The position numbers and the translations under genes were made by a program. The notes beneath the pieces are model-generated. The model was not told where the DNA came from. It saw nothing but the letters and a program-made list of their open reading frames with translations, and made no database searches. Positions 22,579 through 30,823 of a stretch of DNA of 64,000 nucleotides are shown here, piece after piece. This stretch comes from Saprospiraceae bacterium (GTDB lineage Bacteria > Bacteroidota > Bacteroidia > Chitinophagales > Saprospiraceae). The stretch lies in NCBI GenBank assembly GCA_027488935.1, contig JAIYAP010000054.1:99285-163284 (forward strand), read 5' to 3'. Position 1 is the first letter of the stretch; each line of letters opens with the position of its first letter.

Positions 22579-25305
22579 ATGAAAAAAACGTTACTAATCA
22601 GTTATCTTCTGGTGCTTTGTACGGGCTACTGCTTTGCTCAATGTGGAGCCAATGAAGTTCAGGTAAAAGTCAATATTTCCACGGATAATTGGGGCGAAGA
22701 AACGTCCTGGACCCTGACCGATCTGGCAGGTACGGTTGTCCTTCAAGGGGGGCAAGGTGGTATTTACGCGGCCAACGCAAGCTATGCTGACAGCATTTGC
22801 GTTCAAGCGAACGCCTGTTTGTTTTTTGAGATTTCTGATACGTATGGAGATGGCATTTTGGCTCCGAACGGGTGTACACTTTATCTGAATGGAACGCTTG
22901 TGTACAGCGGTGCCAATGACATCGGATCATACGCCAAGACCGTTGTTAATTGTTCGGACTCCTGTGGAATAGTACTTAATGCGCTCAATGATCTTCAATC
23001 CCACCTCAATGCAGCCATCACCCTCGATCCTGCTGAACTGACCCTGGTTAAAAATGTATTCACGCTCTTCCCGGAATGCCTGGCCAGCAGTGCGTCTAAC
23101 ATATTGCTATCAAAAAGTGTGGTTGACGATTATGATAATAAAGTTGGGGCGCTTTTTACCACGCCCAGCACCCAAAACGGCTTTTCTAAAAATCCTGTGG
23201 CTGCACCAGGCATGGAACTGGAACGGGCCATGTTGGCGCTTCAGCAGGGCATATTCGATCATATATTCACCGCAGCTGTTTATGGCGTTTATCCGCAACA
23301 TATTAATGGCTGGAAATACGGTGCGTGCAATAATTTCCCTGGATACGTTGACCCGCCAGCAGATTCATCTATTGGTAAATCGGTACTAATTCGCGCTAAT
23401 TTTGAAGACCCAGACGGGATGAATCCGTACTTCGATATTAATCAAGATAGAATGGTACACGCGCTTCGTCCGACCGGCCTGTATTTATCTCCCGGAAGTG
23501 TAGTCAGCGTTACGGTACCCGATAGTTTGGTTGGCCAAGACTATTGGATTCGGGTGGGTTCACATGATTGGGACTTGACCGATCGTCCCGATTTTAGACG
23601 GTTTGACCGGATCTCTAAGAAATTTGCGATCGATTCAACCACCCTTGAAGTGTTCAATCCCTTTGGAGGCGCGATTTCTATCCTTGTTCCTTACGGCGCG
23701 AACGATGGTATTGTCGAGATCCATGTGAACAATGGTGTGGAAGCCCCCTTCTTTTCCTTGAAGTCGTTTTATGAAACACCTGATTTCAACGCAGAACTAA
23801 GTAAGCCCGGACCCTGGGCTGTTTTTGAAACAGACAATGTGATGTTTACCATTCCGAAGCATTCGATTGTGCCTGGTCAGTATGATCTCAAGCAAGCCAT
23901 GTTGGATTGGGAGACGGCTGTAAGGGGGGTTAATTCCATTTTGGCCCGACAGATCATTCCAGACAAACACAATATGTACATGATTACTGATTTAGATATC
24001 CGGGTGGGTGTTTATTCAATTGGTTATCCCATGTCGAACACGCCGCTCAACTATAGCGATGTACCTGGCCCCGCTTATTTTATAAACGGTCCGGGACCTG
24101 ATGATGAGACAAACTTTCATGAAACAGGGCATGCGCTGGCGATCTCCAAATTTGCGGGTGAAGAGGAGGCTTTGGTGAATTTTCCGTACATCATGGCTTT
24201 GAATTATGGCCTGGGCATTGAATTGAATGAAGCAGTGAATTACAGCTTCGTTCCGAATACGTTTGATATCGATAAGACCATCACTCATCGAATGGTTTCG
24301 AATACATTTGGTTCGAAAAGAGATATTTCAAATACAACAAAAGACGAAGTACGCTACCAGCACAGAGGGTACGGGCACTATTTTGAAATCGTCAATCTCC
24401 TTGGATGGTGTCCACTTAGAAATTTCTGGAAACAGGAATCTATTGACTTTGAGCAGGGGATCAACCATGGCATCAATGACCAGGATATTGATGGAAGGAT
24501 ACTTAGAATGTCTATTGCAGCGCAAGCAGACCTGCGCCCCTTATTTCATGTTTTTGGAATTCTTCCGCAAGATTCCCTTGCGCTGCAAGACACAATGGCT
24601 CAGTTAGGTGTTCTGCCTTCGCGCACGCTTTACGATAGGCTGCAAGCTTATTTCGACCTGATTCCGAAGGACAACGCGGCATTCGTCAATTACGCCCTGT
24701 CGGTATATCCAGAACTCTACTCGGAGGGCCCAACCGCCGATCCTGATTATGGGTCAGGATGGCATTACCTGAAATCATTAACTTACGATGCAGCCGAGGC
24801 CCAAAAACTGACCAATATTCTACAATCCATCGTAGACCGTTATTATCCAGATGGTAAACCTGCCAGCAATGGTGATCCGGATGTTTGCTGCTTGCTGGAT
24901 ACCCTGCAAATCAAGCGGGTGGATGAGGCCGTGATCGTGACGGGAGGCGTACAACCCTATGACATTTCAATTGACACAACCGGAAATGTTGTGATGGTGT
25001 CAGCGGTAGATTACGATGGATGCACCTCTACGAAACAATTCATCTTAAGTAGTTTGACAGAAGCAGTCCGGGATGGAATAAAAATATATCCCAATCCTGC
25101 TTCGACCGAAATCTATATTGATTTGACGGAAAGTCAGGATGAAATAGCGCATTTGCGCATCGTTTCGTTGCATGGTCAGGTACTACAACAAGCTCGAAAT
25201 GCGGGTCTGATAAATATATCTACCCTAAGTGAAGGTGTATATATCCTGCAAATTGAATTGGCTGGTGGCGCGCAAATAAATAAAAGGGTTTTGATTTTGA
25301 GGTAG
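22579..25305 (+). CDS. Secreted zinc metallopeptidase, M60-like, with T9SS sorting domain
   Basis: From ATG 22579 the 908-residue protein has a signal peptide (LLISYLLVLCTGYCFAQ), an N-terminal beta domain (about 20-130) with Cys and Gly-rich strands, an extended region resembling the peptidase M60 N-terminal domain, and a metal site HETGH starting at residue 514 (HExxH) followed by a downstream Glu in LNEAVNY. M60 enzymes cleave mucin-type glycoproteins. The C-terminus (IKIYPNPASTEIYIDLTE to the last residues) is a type A T9SS sorting domain. It is therefore likely a cell-surface or secreted protease. A very strong terminator follows. Confidence 0.82.
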   Translation: MKKTLLISYLLVLCTGYCFAQCGANEVQVKVNISTDNWGEETSWTLTDLAGTVVLQGGQGGIYAANASYADSICVQANACLFFEISDTYGDGILAPNGCTLYLNGTLVYSGANDIGSYAKTVVNCSDSCGIVLNALNDLQSHLNAAITLDPAELTLVKNVFTLFPECLASSASNILLSKSVVDDYDNKVGALFTTPSTQNGFSKNPVAAPGMELERAMLALQQGIFDHIFTAAVYGVYPQHINGWKYGACNNFPGYVDPPADSSIGKSVLIRANFEDPDGMNPYFDINQDRMVHALRPTGLYLSPGSVVSVTVPDSLVGQDYWIRVGSHDWDLTDRPDFRRFDRISKKFAIDSTTLEVFNPFGGAISILVPYGANDGIVEIHVNNGVEAPFFSLKSFYETPDFNAELSKPGPWAVFETDNVMFTIPKHSIVPGQYDLKQAMLDWETAVRGVNSILARQIIPDKHNMYMITDLDIRVGVYSIGYPMSNTPLNYSDVPGPAYFINGPGPDDETNFHETGHALAISKFAGEEEALVNFPYIMALNYGLGIELNEAVNYSFVPNTFDIDKTITHRMVSNTFGSKRDISNTTKDEVRYQHRGYGHYFEIVNLLGWCPLRNFWKQESIDFEQGINHGINDQDIDGRILRMSIAAQADLRPLFHVFGILPQDSLALQDTMAQLGVLPSRTLYDRLQAYFDLIPKDNAAFVNYALSVYPELYSEGPTADPDYGSGWHYLKSLTYDAAEAQKLTNILQSIVDRYYPDGKPASNGDPDVCCLLDTLQIKRVDEAVIVTGGVQPYDISIDTTGNVVMVSAVDYDGCTSTKQFILSSLTEAVRDGIKIYPNPASTEIYIDLTESQDEIAHLRIVSLHGQVLQQARNAGLINISTLSEGVYILQIELAGGAQINKRVLILR

Positions 25306-25328
25306 CGCAGCGCTGCAAGAAGTTTAAT

Positions 25329-25384
25329 AAAAAACGACTTATAGCCAATTATAGATCTATAATTGGCTATAAGTCGTTTTTTTT
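25329..25384. terminator. 54-bp perfect palindrome acting as bidirectional terminator
   Basis: Bases 25329-25382 form a perfect spacerless palindrome with 27-bp arms, from the A-run through ACGACTTATAGCCAATTATA to the central AGATCT and back to a T-run. As RNA it gives a long hairpin with U-tails on either strand. A partial echo, AGCCAATTATAG, recurs at 25394-25405. Confidence 0.85.
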
Positions 25385-25478
25385 ACCAGTTAGAGCCAAT
25401 TATAGTTTGTATTGCTTATTTTTGTAACTAGACTATGCTACAAAACTGTTTTTACCCGGAGGTTTGGTATTGGGAACT

Positions 25479-25527
25479 CCGGGTGGAACCCGGGGGATGG
25501 GCGCACTGGGTGGAACCCAGCGCGAGC
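25479..25527 (+). repeat. Double-hairpin repeat, copy B
   Basis: CCGGGT-GGA-ACCCGG and CTGGGT-GGA-ACCCAG, 12 nt apart and followed by CGCGAGC. Both stems are perfect. It lies in sense orientation downstream of the metallopeptidase gene. Confidence 0.9.
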
Positions 25528-25647
25528 ATGGAAAAGGAAAAGCCGGTTTTGTTTACACGAAAAAGGAAGCATTGAAGAAATAACCAAAGCGATTTTGCAA
25601 TTGGGAAGAGAACCGGATGACATCTTGAACTAAATTGAGCACGACGA

Positions 25648-26178
25648 ATGGAACTCGAACAGCAATTTGTGCACATAACAAGGCTTATTGCAGAAGCCAA
25701 ACATCGAGCCTATCAAGCCGTAAACCACGAGTTGGTTACGCTCTACTGGAACATTGGCGCGTACTTACACCATCAAGTAAGCACAAAAGTGTGGGGTAAA
25801 GCCGTAGTGAAAGAATTGGCGGATTTTATTGCCAAAACTGAACCCAATGTTAGGGGATTTTCTGCCCAAAACCTTTGGCGGATGAAGCAATTTTATGAAA
25901 CTTATAAGGACGAGCCAAAACTCGCCACACTGTGGCGAGAAATCCCTTGGTCGCATCAAAAATTGATTATGCCTTGTAAAACCGCACAAGAACGAGCGTT
26001 TTACTTGCAGCTTACACTCAAAGAAAGACTTTCCTTCCGAGAATTGGAACGCCAAATAAACGCTTCTTACTATGAAAGGGTGATGCTTGGTAATGCCCAA
26101 CTGAACGATGTACATAAAGCGTTGCCACAAGATATAGTCAATGTATTGAACGTTTTTACTTGGGATGACAATGACTAA
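25648..26178 (+). CDS. Truncated DUF1016 (YhcG) family protein, nuclease domain missing
   Basis: The 176-residue frame is the N-terminal DUF1016_N region: LVTLYWNIGAYLHHQV, then FSAQNLWRMKQFYETYK, IPWSHQKLIM and a LQLTLKERLSFRELERQI block. The family normally has about 340 residues with a C-terminal PD-(D/E)XK nuclease, as in the intact relative at 47013-48050. Here the frame ends just after the point where the nuclease domain should start, so the product cannot be a nuclease. It is probably a decayed gene, though it could still be translated. Confidence 0.75.
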   Translation: MELEQQFVHITRLIAEAKHRAYQAVNHELVTLYWNIGAYLHHQVSTKVWGKAVVKELADFIAKTEPNVRGFSAQNLWRMKQFYETYKDEPKLATLWREIPWSHQKLIMPCKTAQERAFYLQLTLKERLSFRELERQINASYYERVMLGNAQLNDVHKALPQDIVNVLNVFTWDDND

Positions 26179-26246
26179 GGTAAAAATTGTCGTTGCCTGG
26201 AGATTGAGTGTATGATGCCACTTCCAAAAGAAAATTATAACTCAAA

Positions 26247-26789
26247 ATGGCAACAAACAGAAAAGTGATATTATATATCGCAACAAGTTTAGACGGATAC
26301 ATTGCAAAACCAAATGACGACCTTGGGTTTCTTTCTATTGTAGAACAAGAGGGTCAGGATTATGGTTATGCTGACTTTGTAAGAACCGTTGACGCTGTAA
26401 TTGTTGGACGCAAAACCTATGACAAAGTGATATCAATGGGTTTTGACTTTCCACATGCAGACAAAGATGCCTACATCATTACAAGGACACCAAGACCAAC
26501 GATTGGTTCCGTAAAATTTTATACCGGAGATTTAAAAGCACTTGTTGAGAAACTTAAATCTGAAAACGGAAAAAATATATTTTGTGACGGTGGAGCAGAA
26601 ATCGTAAACCAACTCCTGCAACACGACCTAATTGACGAGTTTATTATTTCTGTTATTCCAATTTTAGTTGGAAACGGGACAAAACTATTTAAGGACGGCA
26701 GGCCTGAACAAAAATTAGAACTGGTTTCAACAAAACAGTTTGAGAAAGGCTTAACGCAACTTCATTACAGACGTGCGCGAGCGCAGTAG
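26247..26789 (+). CDS. Dihydrofolate reductase family protein (RibD C-terminal type)
   Basis: The 180-residue protein has the DHFR-like fold of the RibD_C family: VILYIATSLDGYIAKPNDDL, then VDAVIVGRKTYDKVI, IFCDGGAEIVNQLLQ and IIPILVGNGTKLF-like residues (written here as ISVIPILVGNGTKLF). These proteins bind NADPH and reduce pterin- or pyrimidine-type substrates; most have no known physiological role. Its last residues (RRARAQ and the TAG) are encoded by sequence resembling a decayed double-hairpin repeat at 26772-26801, which seems to have supplied the present stop codon. Confidence 0.85.
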   Translation: MATNRKVILYIATSLDGYIAKPNDDLGFLSIVEQEGQDYGYADFVRTVDAVIVGRKTYDKVISMGFDFPHADKDAYIITRTPRPTIGSVKFYTGDLKALVEKLKSENGKNIFCDGGAEIVNQLLQHDLIDEFIISVIPILVGNGTKLFKDGRPEQKLELVSTKQFEKGLTQLHYRRARAQ

Positions 26790-26801
26790 AATCCAGCGCG
26801 T
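26772..26801 (+). repeat. Decayed single unit of the double-hairpin repeat
   Basis: The words CGCAGTAGAATCCAGCGCG align with the second hairpin plus tail (CTGGGTAGAACCCAGCGCG), with several substitutions. It overlaps the 3' end of the DHFR-family gene. Confidence 0.45.
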
Positions 26802-26869
26802 GTATAGGCATTTGCGCGTATTTAGGTGCTAGCGATACTGGTATGAGGTCACGAAACAACATCAAACCT

Positions 26870-26903
26870 CATTTTGAACACAAACAACTGCATTTTGAAC
26901 ACA
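26870..26903 (+). promoter_or_regulatory. Paired 13-bp direct repeats, candidate operator
   Basis: CATTTTGAACACA occurs at 26870-26882 and again at 26891-26903, exactly 21 bp apart (two helical turns), just upstream of the possible -7 box at 26924. This is the usual form of an AraC-family half-site pair, and an AraC regulator gene follows the aldo/keto reductase. Confidence 0.55.
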
Positions 26904-26923
26904 CCCAAAAATTTCAATCCACT

Positions 26924-26932
26924 GACCTTTGC
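26924..26932 (+). promoter_or_regulatory. Possible -7 box (GACCTTTGC variant) for the aldo/keto reductase
   Basis: GACCTTTGC lies 20 nt before the ATG at 26953 and differs from the consensus at one base. The nearest TTTG lies inside the second direct repeat, 26 nt upstream. Confidence 0.4.
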
Positions 26933-26952
26933 ACTTCACAATTAAATAAAAA

Positions 26953-27993
26953 ATGATGAAGTTCAAAATTTTAGGAAATACAGGATTGAAAGTTTCAACG
27001 CTTTGTTTAGGAACCATGAATTATGGTGGAAAAGGTTTTTTCGGCTATATGGGAAATCTTGACCAAAAAGCCGTTGATGAACAAATTAAAACCGTAACTG
27101 ATGCAGGGGTTAATTTTATTGACACTGCAAACATCTATTCCGAAGGACTTTCTGAAGTAATGATTGGACAAGCAATCAAAAATCTTTCGATCAATAGAGA
27201 CGATTTAGTATTGGCCACAAAAGTACGAGGCTCAATGGGTAAGAGCGAAAATGACAGGGGGCTTTCAAAAAAGCACATTATCCAACAAGTTGAGGGTAGT
27301 TTAAAAAGGCTTGGTACCGATTATATTGACTTGTACCAAATTCACACAGCAGACCCATTGACGCCAATTGAAGAAACCATCAAAACATTAGACGATTTGG
27401 TGCGAAGTGGTAAAATTAGATATTTTGGTGCAAGTAATATTTCTGCTTGGCAATTAATGAAAGGCTTGGCCTATTCACAATACAATCATTTAGACAGGTT
27501 TGCTTCGCTTCAGGCAAATTACTCATTAGATGTGAGAGATGCAGAACGTGAAATTGTCCCTCTGTTACAAGATCAGAAATTAGGAATGATGGTTTGGAGT
27601 CCTTTAAGTGGTGGTTTGCTCACCGGAAAATACAAAAGAAACGGACAAAAAGAAGATGGCAGACTAAATAATTTTCCGTTCCCACCTTTTCATGAAGAAC
27701 GAGCGTACGACGTTTTAGACGTACTTTCACCTATGGCAGTGCAAAAAGAAGTTTCCATTTCTCAATTGGCATTGGCCTGGTTGTTACATCAATCTGTTGT
27801 GAGCAGTGTAATTATAGGCGCTACCAAATTACATCAACTTCAAGATAACTTGAAATCTGTAGATGTTGTATTTACTGAAGACGAATTAAACAAACTAAAC
27901 GAAGTGAGCAAGTTGCCAATTGAATATCCAGGCAATGTTTTGGAAGTAATGACAGCAGACAGAAGTGCCGGAACTAATTTTTTAGATGCTTAA
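26953..27993 (+). CDS. Aldo/keto reductase
   Basis: The 346-residue enzyme has the complete catalytic tetrad Asp57 (NFIDTANIY), Tyr62, Lys90 (LATKVRG) and His131 (LYQIHTAD) and the C-terminal NADPH-binding block SSVIIGATKLHQLQDNL. It is of the YajO/YhdN type, reducing carbonyls with NADPH. A terminator separates it from the AraC regulator, but the direct repeats upstream suggest that this regulator controls it. Typical system: redox or aldehyde response. The specific substrate is unknown. Confidence 0.92.
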   Translation: MMKFKILGNTGLKVSTLCLGTMNYGGKGFFGYMGNLDQKAVDEQIKTVTDAGVNFIDTANIYSEGLSEVMIGQAIKNLSINRDDLVLATKVRGSMGKSENDRGLSKKHIIQQVEGSLKRLGTDYIDLYQIHTADPLTPIEETIKTLDDLVRSGKIRYFGASNISAWQLMKGLAYSQYNHLDRFASLQANYSLDVRDAEREIVPLLQDQKLGMMVWSPLSGGLLTGKYKRNGQKEDGRLNNFPFPPFHEERAYDVLDVLSPMAVQKEVSISQLALAWLLHQSVVSSVIIGATKLHQLQDNLKSVDVVFTEDELNKLNEVSKLPIEYPGNVLEVMTADRSAGTNFLDA

Positions 27994-28008
27994 ATTCATA
28001 AACCAATA

Positions 28009-28045
28009 AAGCGGGCAGTAATAAATCACTGCCCGCTTATTTTAA
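28009..28045 (+). terminator. Terminator after the aldo/keto reductase
   Basis: AAGCGGGCAGT (28009-28019) pairs perfectly with ACTGCCCGCTT (28028-28038) over an 8-nt loop, followed by ATTTT. Confidence 0.85.
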
Positions 28046-28047
28046 AC

Positions 28048-28962
28048 ATGAAAAATACTATGCAAAATATCAAAAAAATAAATACAATAAAAGCGTTACA
28101 TTCTTTTATGAGCTTGCCTAGTCCATCAAATCCTATGATTACAATTATTGACCATTCTTCTACAATAAGTAATAAACAACCTAAAAATGAAAAATTACTT
28201 TTGGATTTCTATAACATTTCAATTAAAAGAAGTTTTAAAGGAAAATTAAAATACGGCAAAAATCATTACGATTTTGATGAAGGCACGATGTCCTTTATTG
28301 CCCCAAACCAAATAATCAGTGTAGATAGCGAGGAAGATAGAAATAACGATGGCTGGTCTTTGTTATTCCATCCTGATTTAATCCGACAATACCCATTAGA
28401 TAAGGCAATCAAAAACTATGGCTTTTTTTCTTACACAGTAAACGAAGCGTTGCATCTTTCAGACGAAGAAGAAAATACCATTGAAGTAATTGTTCAAAAC
28501 ATACAAAAAGAAATAAACTCAAGGTTAGACAATTTCAGTCAAGCAGTAATTGTTGCAAACCTTGAATTGCTATTAAGCTATTGCAATCGTTTTTACAGCA
28601 GGCAATTTATTACAAGAAAGATGGCTACAAACGACTTGCTTACAAACTTTGAAAATATTTTAGATAAACATTTTACGAACGATTCATCTTTACCATTACC
28701 AACAGTAGAAAAATTAGCGAATGAGCTCAATGTTTCACCTTCGTATTTAAGTGATATGCTCCGAAATATAACTGGACAAAACACACAGCAACATATACAC
28801 AATAAATTGATAGAAAAAGCAAAAGAAATTTTGACAACTACTAATTTGACAGTTAGTGAAATTGCTTACCTATTAGGCTTTGAATATCCCCAATCGTTTA
28901 GTAAACTATTTAAAAGTAAAACAAATTTGACACCGATTGGATATCGACATAGTTATAACTGA
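28048..28962 (+). CDS. AraC family transcriptional regulator
   Basis: The 304-residue protein has an N-terminal cupin-like sensing half and a C-terminal double helix-turn-helix (about 215-303): LANELNVSPSYLSDMLRNIT and ILTTTNLTVSEIAYLLGFEY, ending in FKSKTNLTPIGYR. ATGs at 28048 and 28060 are both possible. Regulators of this kind often act on a neighbouring oxidoreductase gene; here the aldo/keto reductase with paired 13-bp repeats is the obvious target. A terminator follows. Confidence 0.92.
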   Translation: MKNTMQNIKKINTIKALHSFMSLPSPSNPMITIIDHSSTISNKQPKNEKLLLDFYNISIKRSFKGKLKYGKNHYDFDEGTMSFIAPNQIISVDSEEDRNNDGWSLLFHPDLIRQYPLDKAIKNYGFFSYTVNEALHLSDEEENTIEVIVQNIQKEINSRLDNFSQAVIVANLELLLSYCNRFYSRQFITRKMATNDLLTNFENILDKHFTNDSSLPLPTVEKLANELNVSPSYLSDMLRNITGQNTQQHIHNKLIEKAKEILTTTNLTVSEIAYLLGFEYPQSFSKLFKSKTNLTPIGYRHSYN

Positions 28963-28971
28963 AAAGGACTA

Positions 28972-29007
28972 AGAGCCTGTAAAAATTTATATTTTTACAG
29001 GCTCTAA
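28972..29007 (+). terminator. Terminator after the AraC regulator gene
   Basis: AGAGCCTGTAAAAAT (28972-28986) pairs perfectly with ATTTTTACAGGCTCT (28991-29005) over a 4-nt loop. The U-rich arm strengthens the call. Confidence 0.8.
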
Positions 29008-29025
29008 AGCAAAAAACAAACTACG

Positions 29026-29469
29026 ATGATCAGACCCGCAACAATTGACGACATACAACAAATTCAAATCGTAAGAAATGCTGTCACTGAAAATACTTTG
29101 TCTAACCCTAACTTAGTAACAGACGACGATTGTGCAACGTTTATTACCGAAAGAGGAAAAGGTTGGGTGTGCGAAATTGACCAGCAAATTGTAGGTTTTG
29201 CCATTGCTGACTTGAAAGAAAACAATATATGGGCACTGTTTATTCACCCAGAATTTGAGAAAAAAGGTATCGGACAACAGCTACACAAGATCATGTTAGA
29301 CTGGTATTTTACCCAAACCAGCGTCACGGTTTGGCTGGGAACGGCTTTTAACACCCGTGCAGAAAAATTTTACAGAAAAGCAGGCTGGACGGAAGTTGGA
29401 ACAAACGGGACAAAGGAAATCAAATTTGAAATGACCTATCAAGCCTGGATATCAAGCCAGCATCCCTAA
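29026..29469 (+). CDS. GNAT family N-acetyltransferase
   Basis: The 147-residue protein has the GNAT fold: IRPATIDDIQQIQIVRNAV at the start, the beta strand IWALFIHPEFEKKGIGQQLH carrying the acetyl-CoA pyrophosphate-binding Q/RxxGxG/A loop (KKGIGQ), and a C-terminal NTRAEKFYRKAGW. It transfers acetyl from acetyl-CoA to an amine; the acceptor cannot be told. It stands alone between two terminators or promoters. Confidence 0.9.
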   Translation: MIRPATIDDIQQIQIVRNAVTENTLSNPNLVTDDDCATFITERGKGWVCEIDQQIVGFAIADLKENNIWALFIHPEFEKKGIGQQLHKIMLDWYFTQTSVTVWLGTAFNTRAEKFYRKAGWTEVGTNGTKEIKFEMTYQAWISSQHP

Positions 29470-29568
29470 CACCGTATTTACATCTTTTAGAAATTAGATG
29501 ATTATCAGCGGTATGTCATAATGATGAAGATCACCGTTTTTTATTCCCTTATTTTGATTTAGTCTTAA

Positions 29569-29576
29569 TAAGTTTG
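29569..29576 (+). promoter_or_regulatory. -7 box TAAGTTTG for the imelysin cluster
   Basis: TAAGTTTGC matches TAnnTTTGC and lies 27 nt before the ATG at 29604. It overlaps the in-frame ATG at 29574, which rules that start out. Confidence 0.55.
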
Positions 29577-29603
29577 CGCTCTCAAACACAAAGACGCAAG
29601 CTT

Positions 29604-30692
29604 ATGCACCACACACGTATTTTTCGAAATTTGATGGGCACCTTCCTGATTCTTGGGGTAATGGGTGCCTGCAAGGAGCAACAAAAGACCGGCAGTGACT
29701 TTGACCGGACCAACATGCTGACGATTTATGCGGATCAGCTGATTATTCCGGCATACAACACGCTGCAAACCTGGGTCAATGCCTTGCAAGTTGCCTGGAC
29801 TGGTTTTGAAATCAATCCAAACACCACAAGCCTGCAAACGGTTCAAATTGCCTGGAAACAAGCATTTTTAGCCTGGCAAAATGTCAATGCGTACAATTTT
29901 GGTCCGGCGGGTGAAGCAGGTTTACAGAAAAGTCTGGTAGAAGAAATCGGTACTTTTCCGGTGGACACCAGCCAGATCGCGGCGTTCATTTTGGCGGGCG
30001 ATTTGACGCTTAATAATTCTGATCGGGATACGCGGGGCTTTTTGGCGCTGGACTATCTTTTATTTCATGCCTCGGATCAGTTGATCAATGAAGCACCGCG
30101 ACGGGCATATTCGGGCGCGGTTATTCAACATTTGAAGAGCAAAATCGACGCGGTGGTCACTGGCTGGACTGGTTATCGCGCAAGCTTTATTGCAGCCAAC
30201 GGTACCGATGCGGGGAGTTCTACCTCCTTGTTGTACAACGAGTTCGTGCGCAGTTTTGAAAACATCAAAAATTACAAAGTGGGCTTGCCTGCGGGCAAAC
30301 GCCCAGGTCAAACGATGCCAGAACCGATGCGCACGGAAGCTTTTCATTCGGGATATTCCTTGGAAGCACTCAAGGAACATTTGAATGCGATCCGGCATAT
30401 ATATGACGGCAACACAGGCGGTGGTGCAGTAACGCCCGGCTTCAAGGCTTACTTGAACAGTGTGGTGGGCGGGCCTGAACTTGTTTCGGCCACCGAAGCC
30501 CAATGGCTGCTGGTGAAAGTTGCCTTGGACGCGGTGCCGGTTGACAAACCTTTGTCGCAGCTCATGCAAGAGGAGCATTTGAGCATTGATGCCTTGCACA
30601 CCGAATTGCAAAAGCACACCCGTTTTTTCAAAAGTGACCTGTCGTCGTTACTGGGCATTGCGATTACGTTTAGCAGTAGCGATGGCGATTAA
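29604..30692 (+). CDS. Imelysin (M75) family lipoprotein, first copy
   Basis: From ATG 29604 the product is 362 residues with a lipoprotein signal (LMGTFLILGVMGAC). The helical body has TNMLTIYADQLIIPAYN, WKQAFLAWQNVNAYNFGPAG and RAYSGAVIQHL, as in imelysin/EfeO-like proteins. The family's GxHxxE motif is degenerate here (LLFHASDQ). Imelysins are extracytoplasmic, iron-regulated proteins linked to iron uptake. It heads a cluster with a second imelysin, a di-heme oxidoreductase, an HTTM protein and a TonB receptor. A 97-bp repeat follows it. Confidence 0.85.
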   Translation: MHHTRIFRNLMGTFLILGVMGACKEQQKTGSDFDRTNMLTIYADQLIIPAYNTLQTWVNALQVAWTGFEINPNTTSLQTVQIAWKQAFLAWQNVNAYNFGPAGEAGLQKSLVEEIGTFPVDTSQIAAFILAGDLTLNNSDRDTRGFLALDYLLFHASDQLINEAPRRAYSGAVIQHLKSKIDAVVTGWTGYRASFIAANGTDAGSSTSLLYNEFVRSFENIKNYKVGLPAGKRPGQTMPEPMRTEAFHSGYSLEALKEHLNAIRHIYDGNTGGGAVTPGFKAYLNSVVGGPELVSATEAQWLLVKVALDAVPVDKPLSQLMQEEHLSIDALHTELQKHTRFFKSDLSSLLGIAITFSSSDGD

Positions 30693-30694
30693 GA

Positions 30695-30790
30695 CCCAGA
30701 TTTAAATGGATTTGAAGGACGGATGGATAAAAAATTGATTTTCAATGAATTAGAAGCCTGCGTTTTTCATAATCACTTTGCGTTGGCTAT
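30695..30790 (+). repeat. 97-bp intergenic repeat, copy 2
   Basis: This 96-bp stretch matches 59041-59136 with few differences: CCCAGATTTAAATGGATTTG, then GATGGATAAAAAATTGATTT, and CACTTTGCGTTGGCTAT at its end. It fills most of the gap between the two imelysin genes, in the sense direction. Confidence 0.85.
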
Positions 30791-30823
30791 GTTTTCATTT
30801 CACATAAAAAAAATTTAAAAACC

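Larger units (their letters stand above)
25306..25647. other. 342-bp gap with palindrome, double-hairpin repeat and a decayed frame
   Basis: The gap contains the 54-bp palindrome, the repeat at 25479-25527 and a short decayed frame. MEKEKPVLFTRKRKH opens at 25528, and after a one-base shift at an A-run the reading SIEEITKAILQLGREPDDIL continues to 25633. That remnant looks like the end of a small accessory protein but is not recognised. Confidence 0.5.

Noticed and set aside
25412..25633. Open frame through the double-hairpin repeat
   Set aside because: Most of its translation comes from the repeat itself (GNSGWNPGDGRTGWNPARAW type), as seen with other copies, so it is not a gene. Only the last 20 residues may be a gene remnant.
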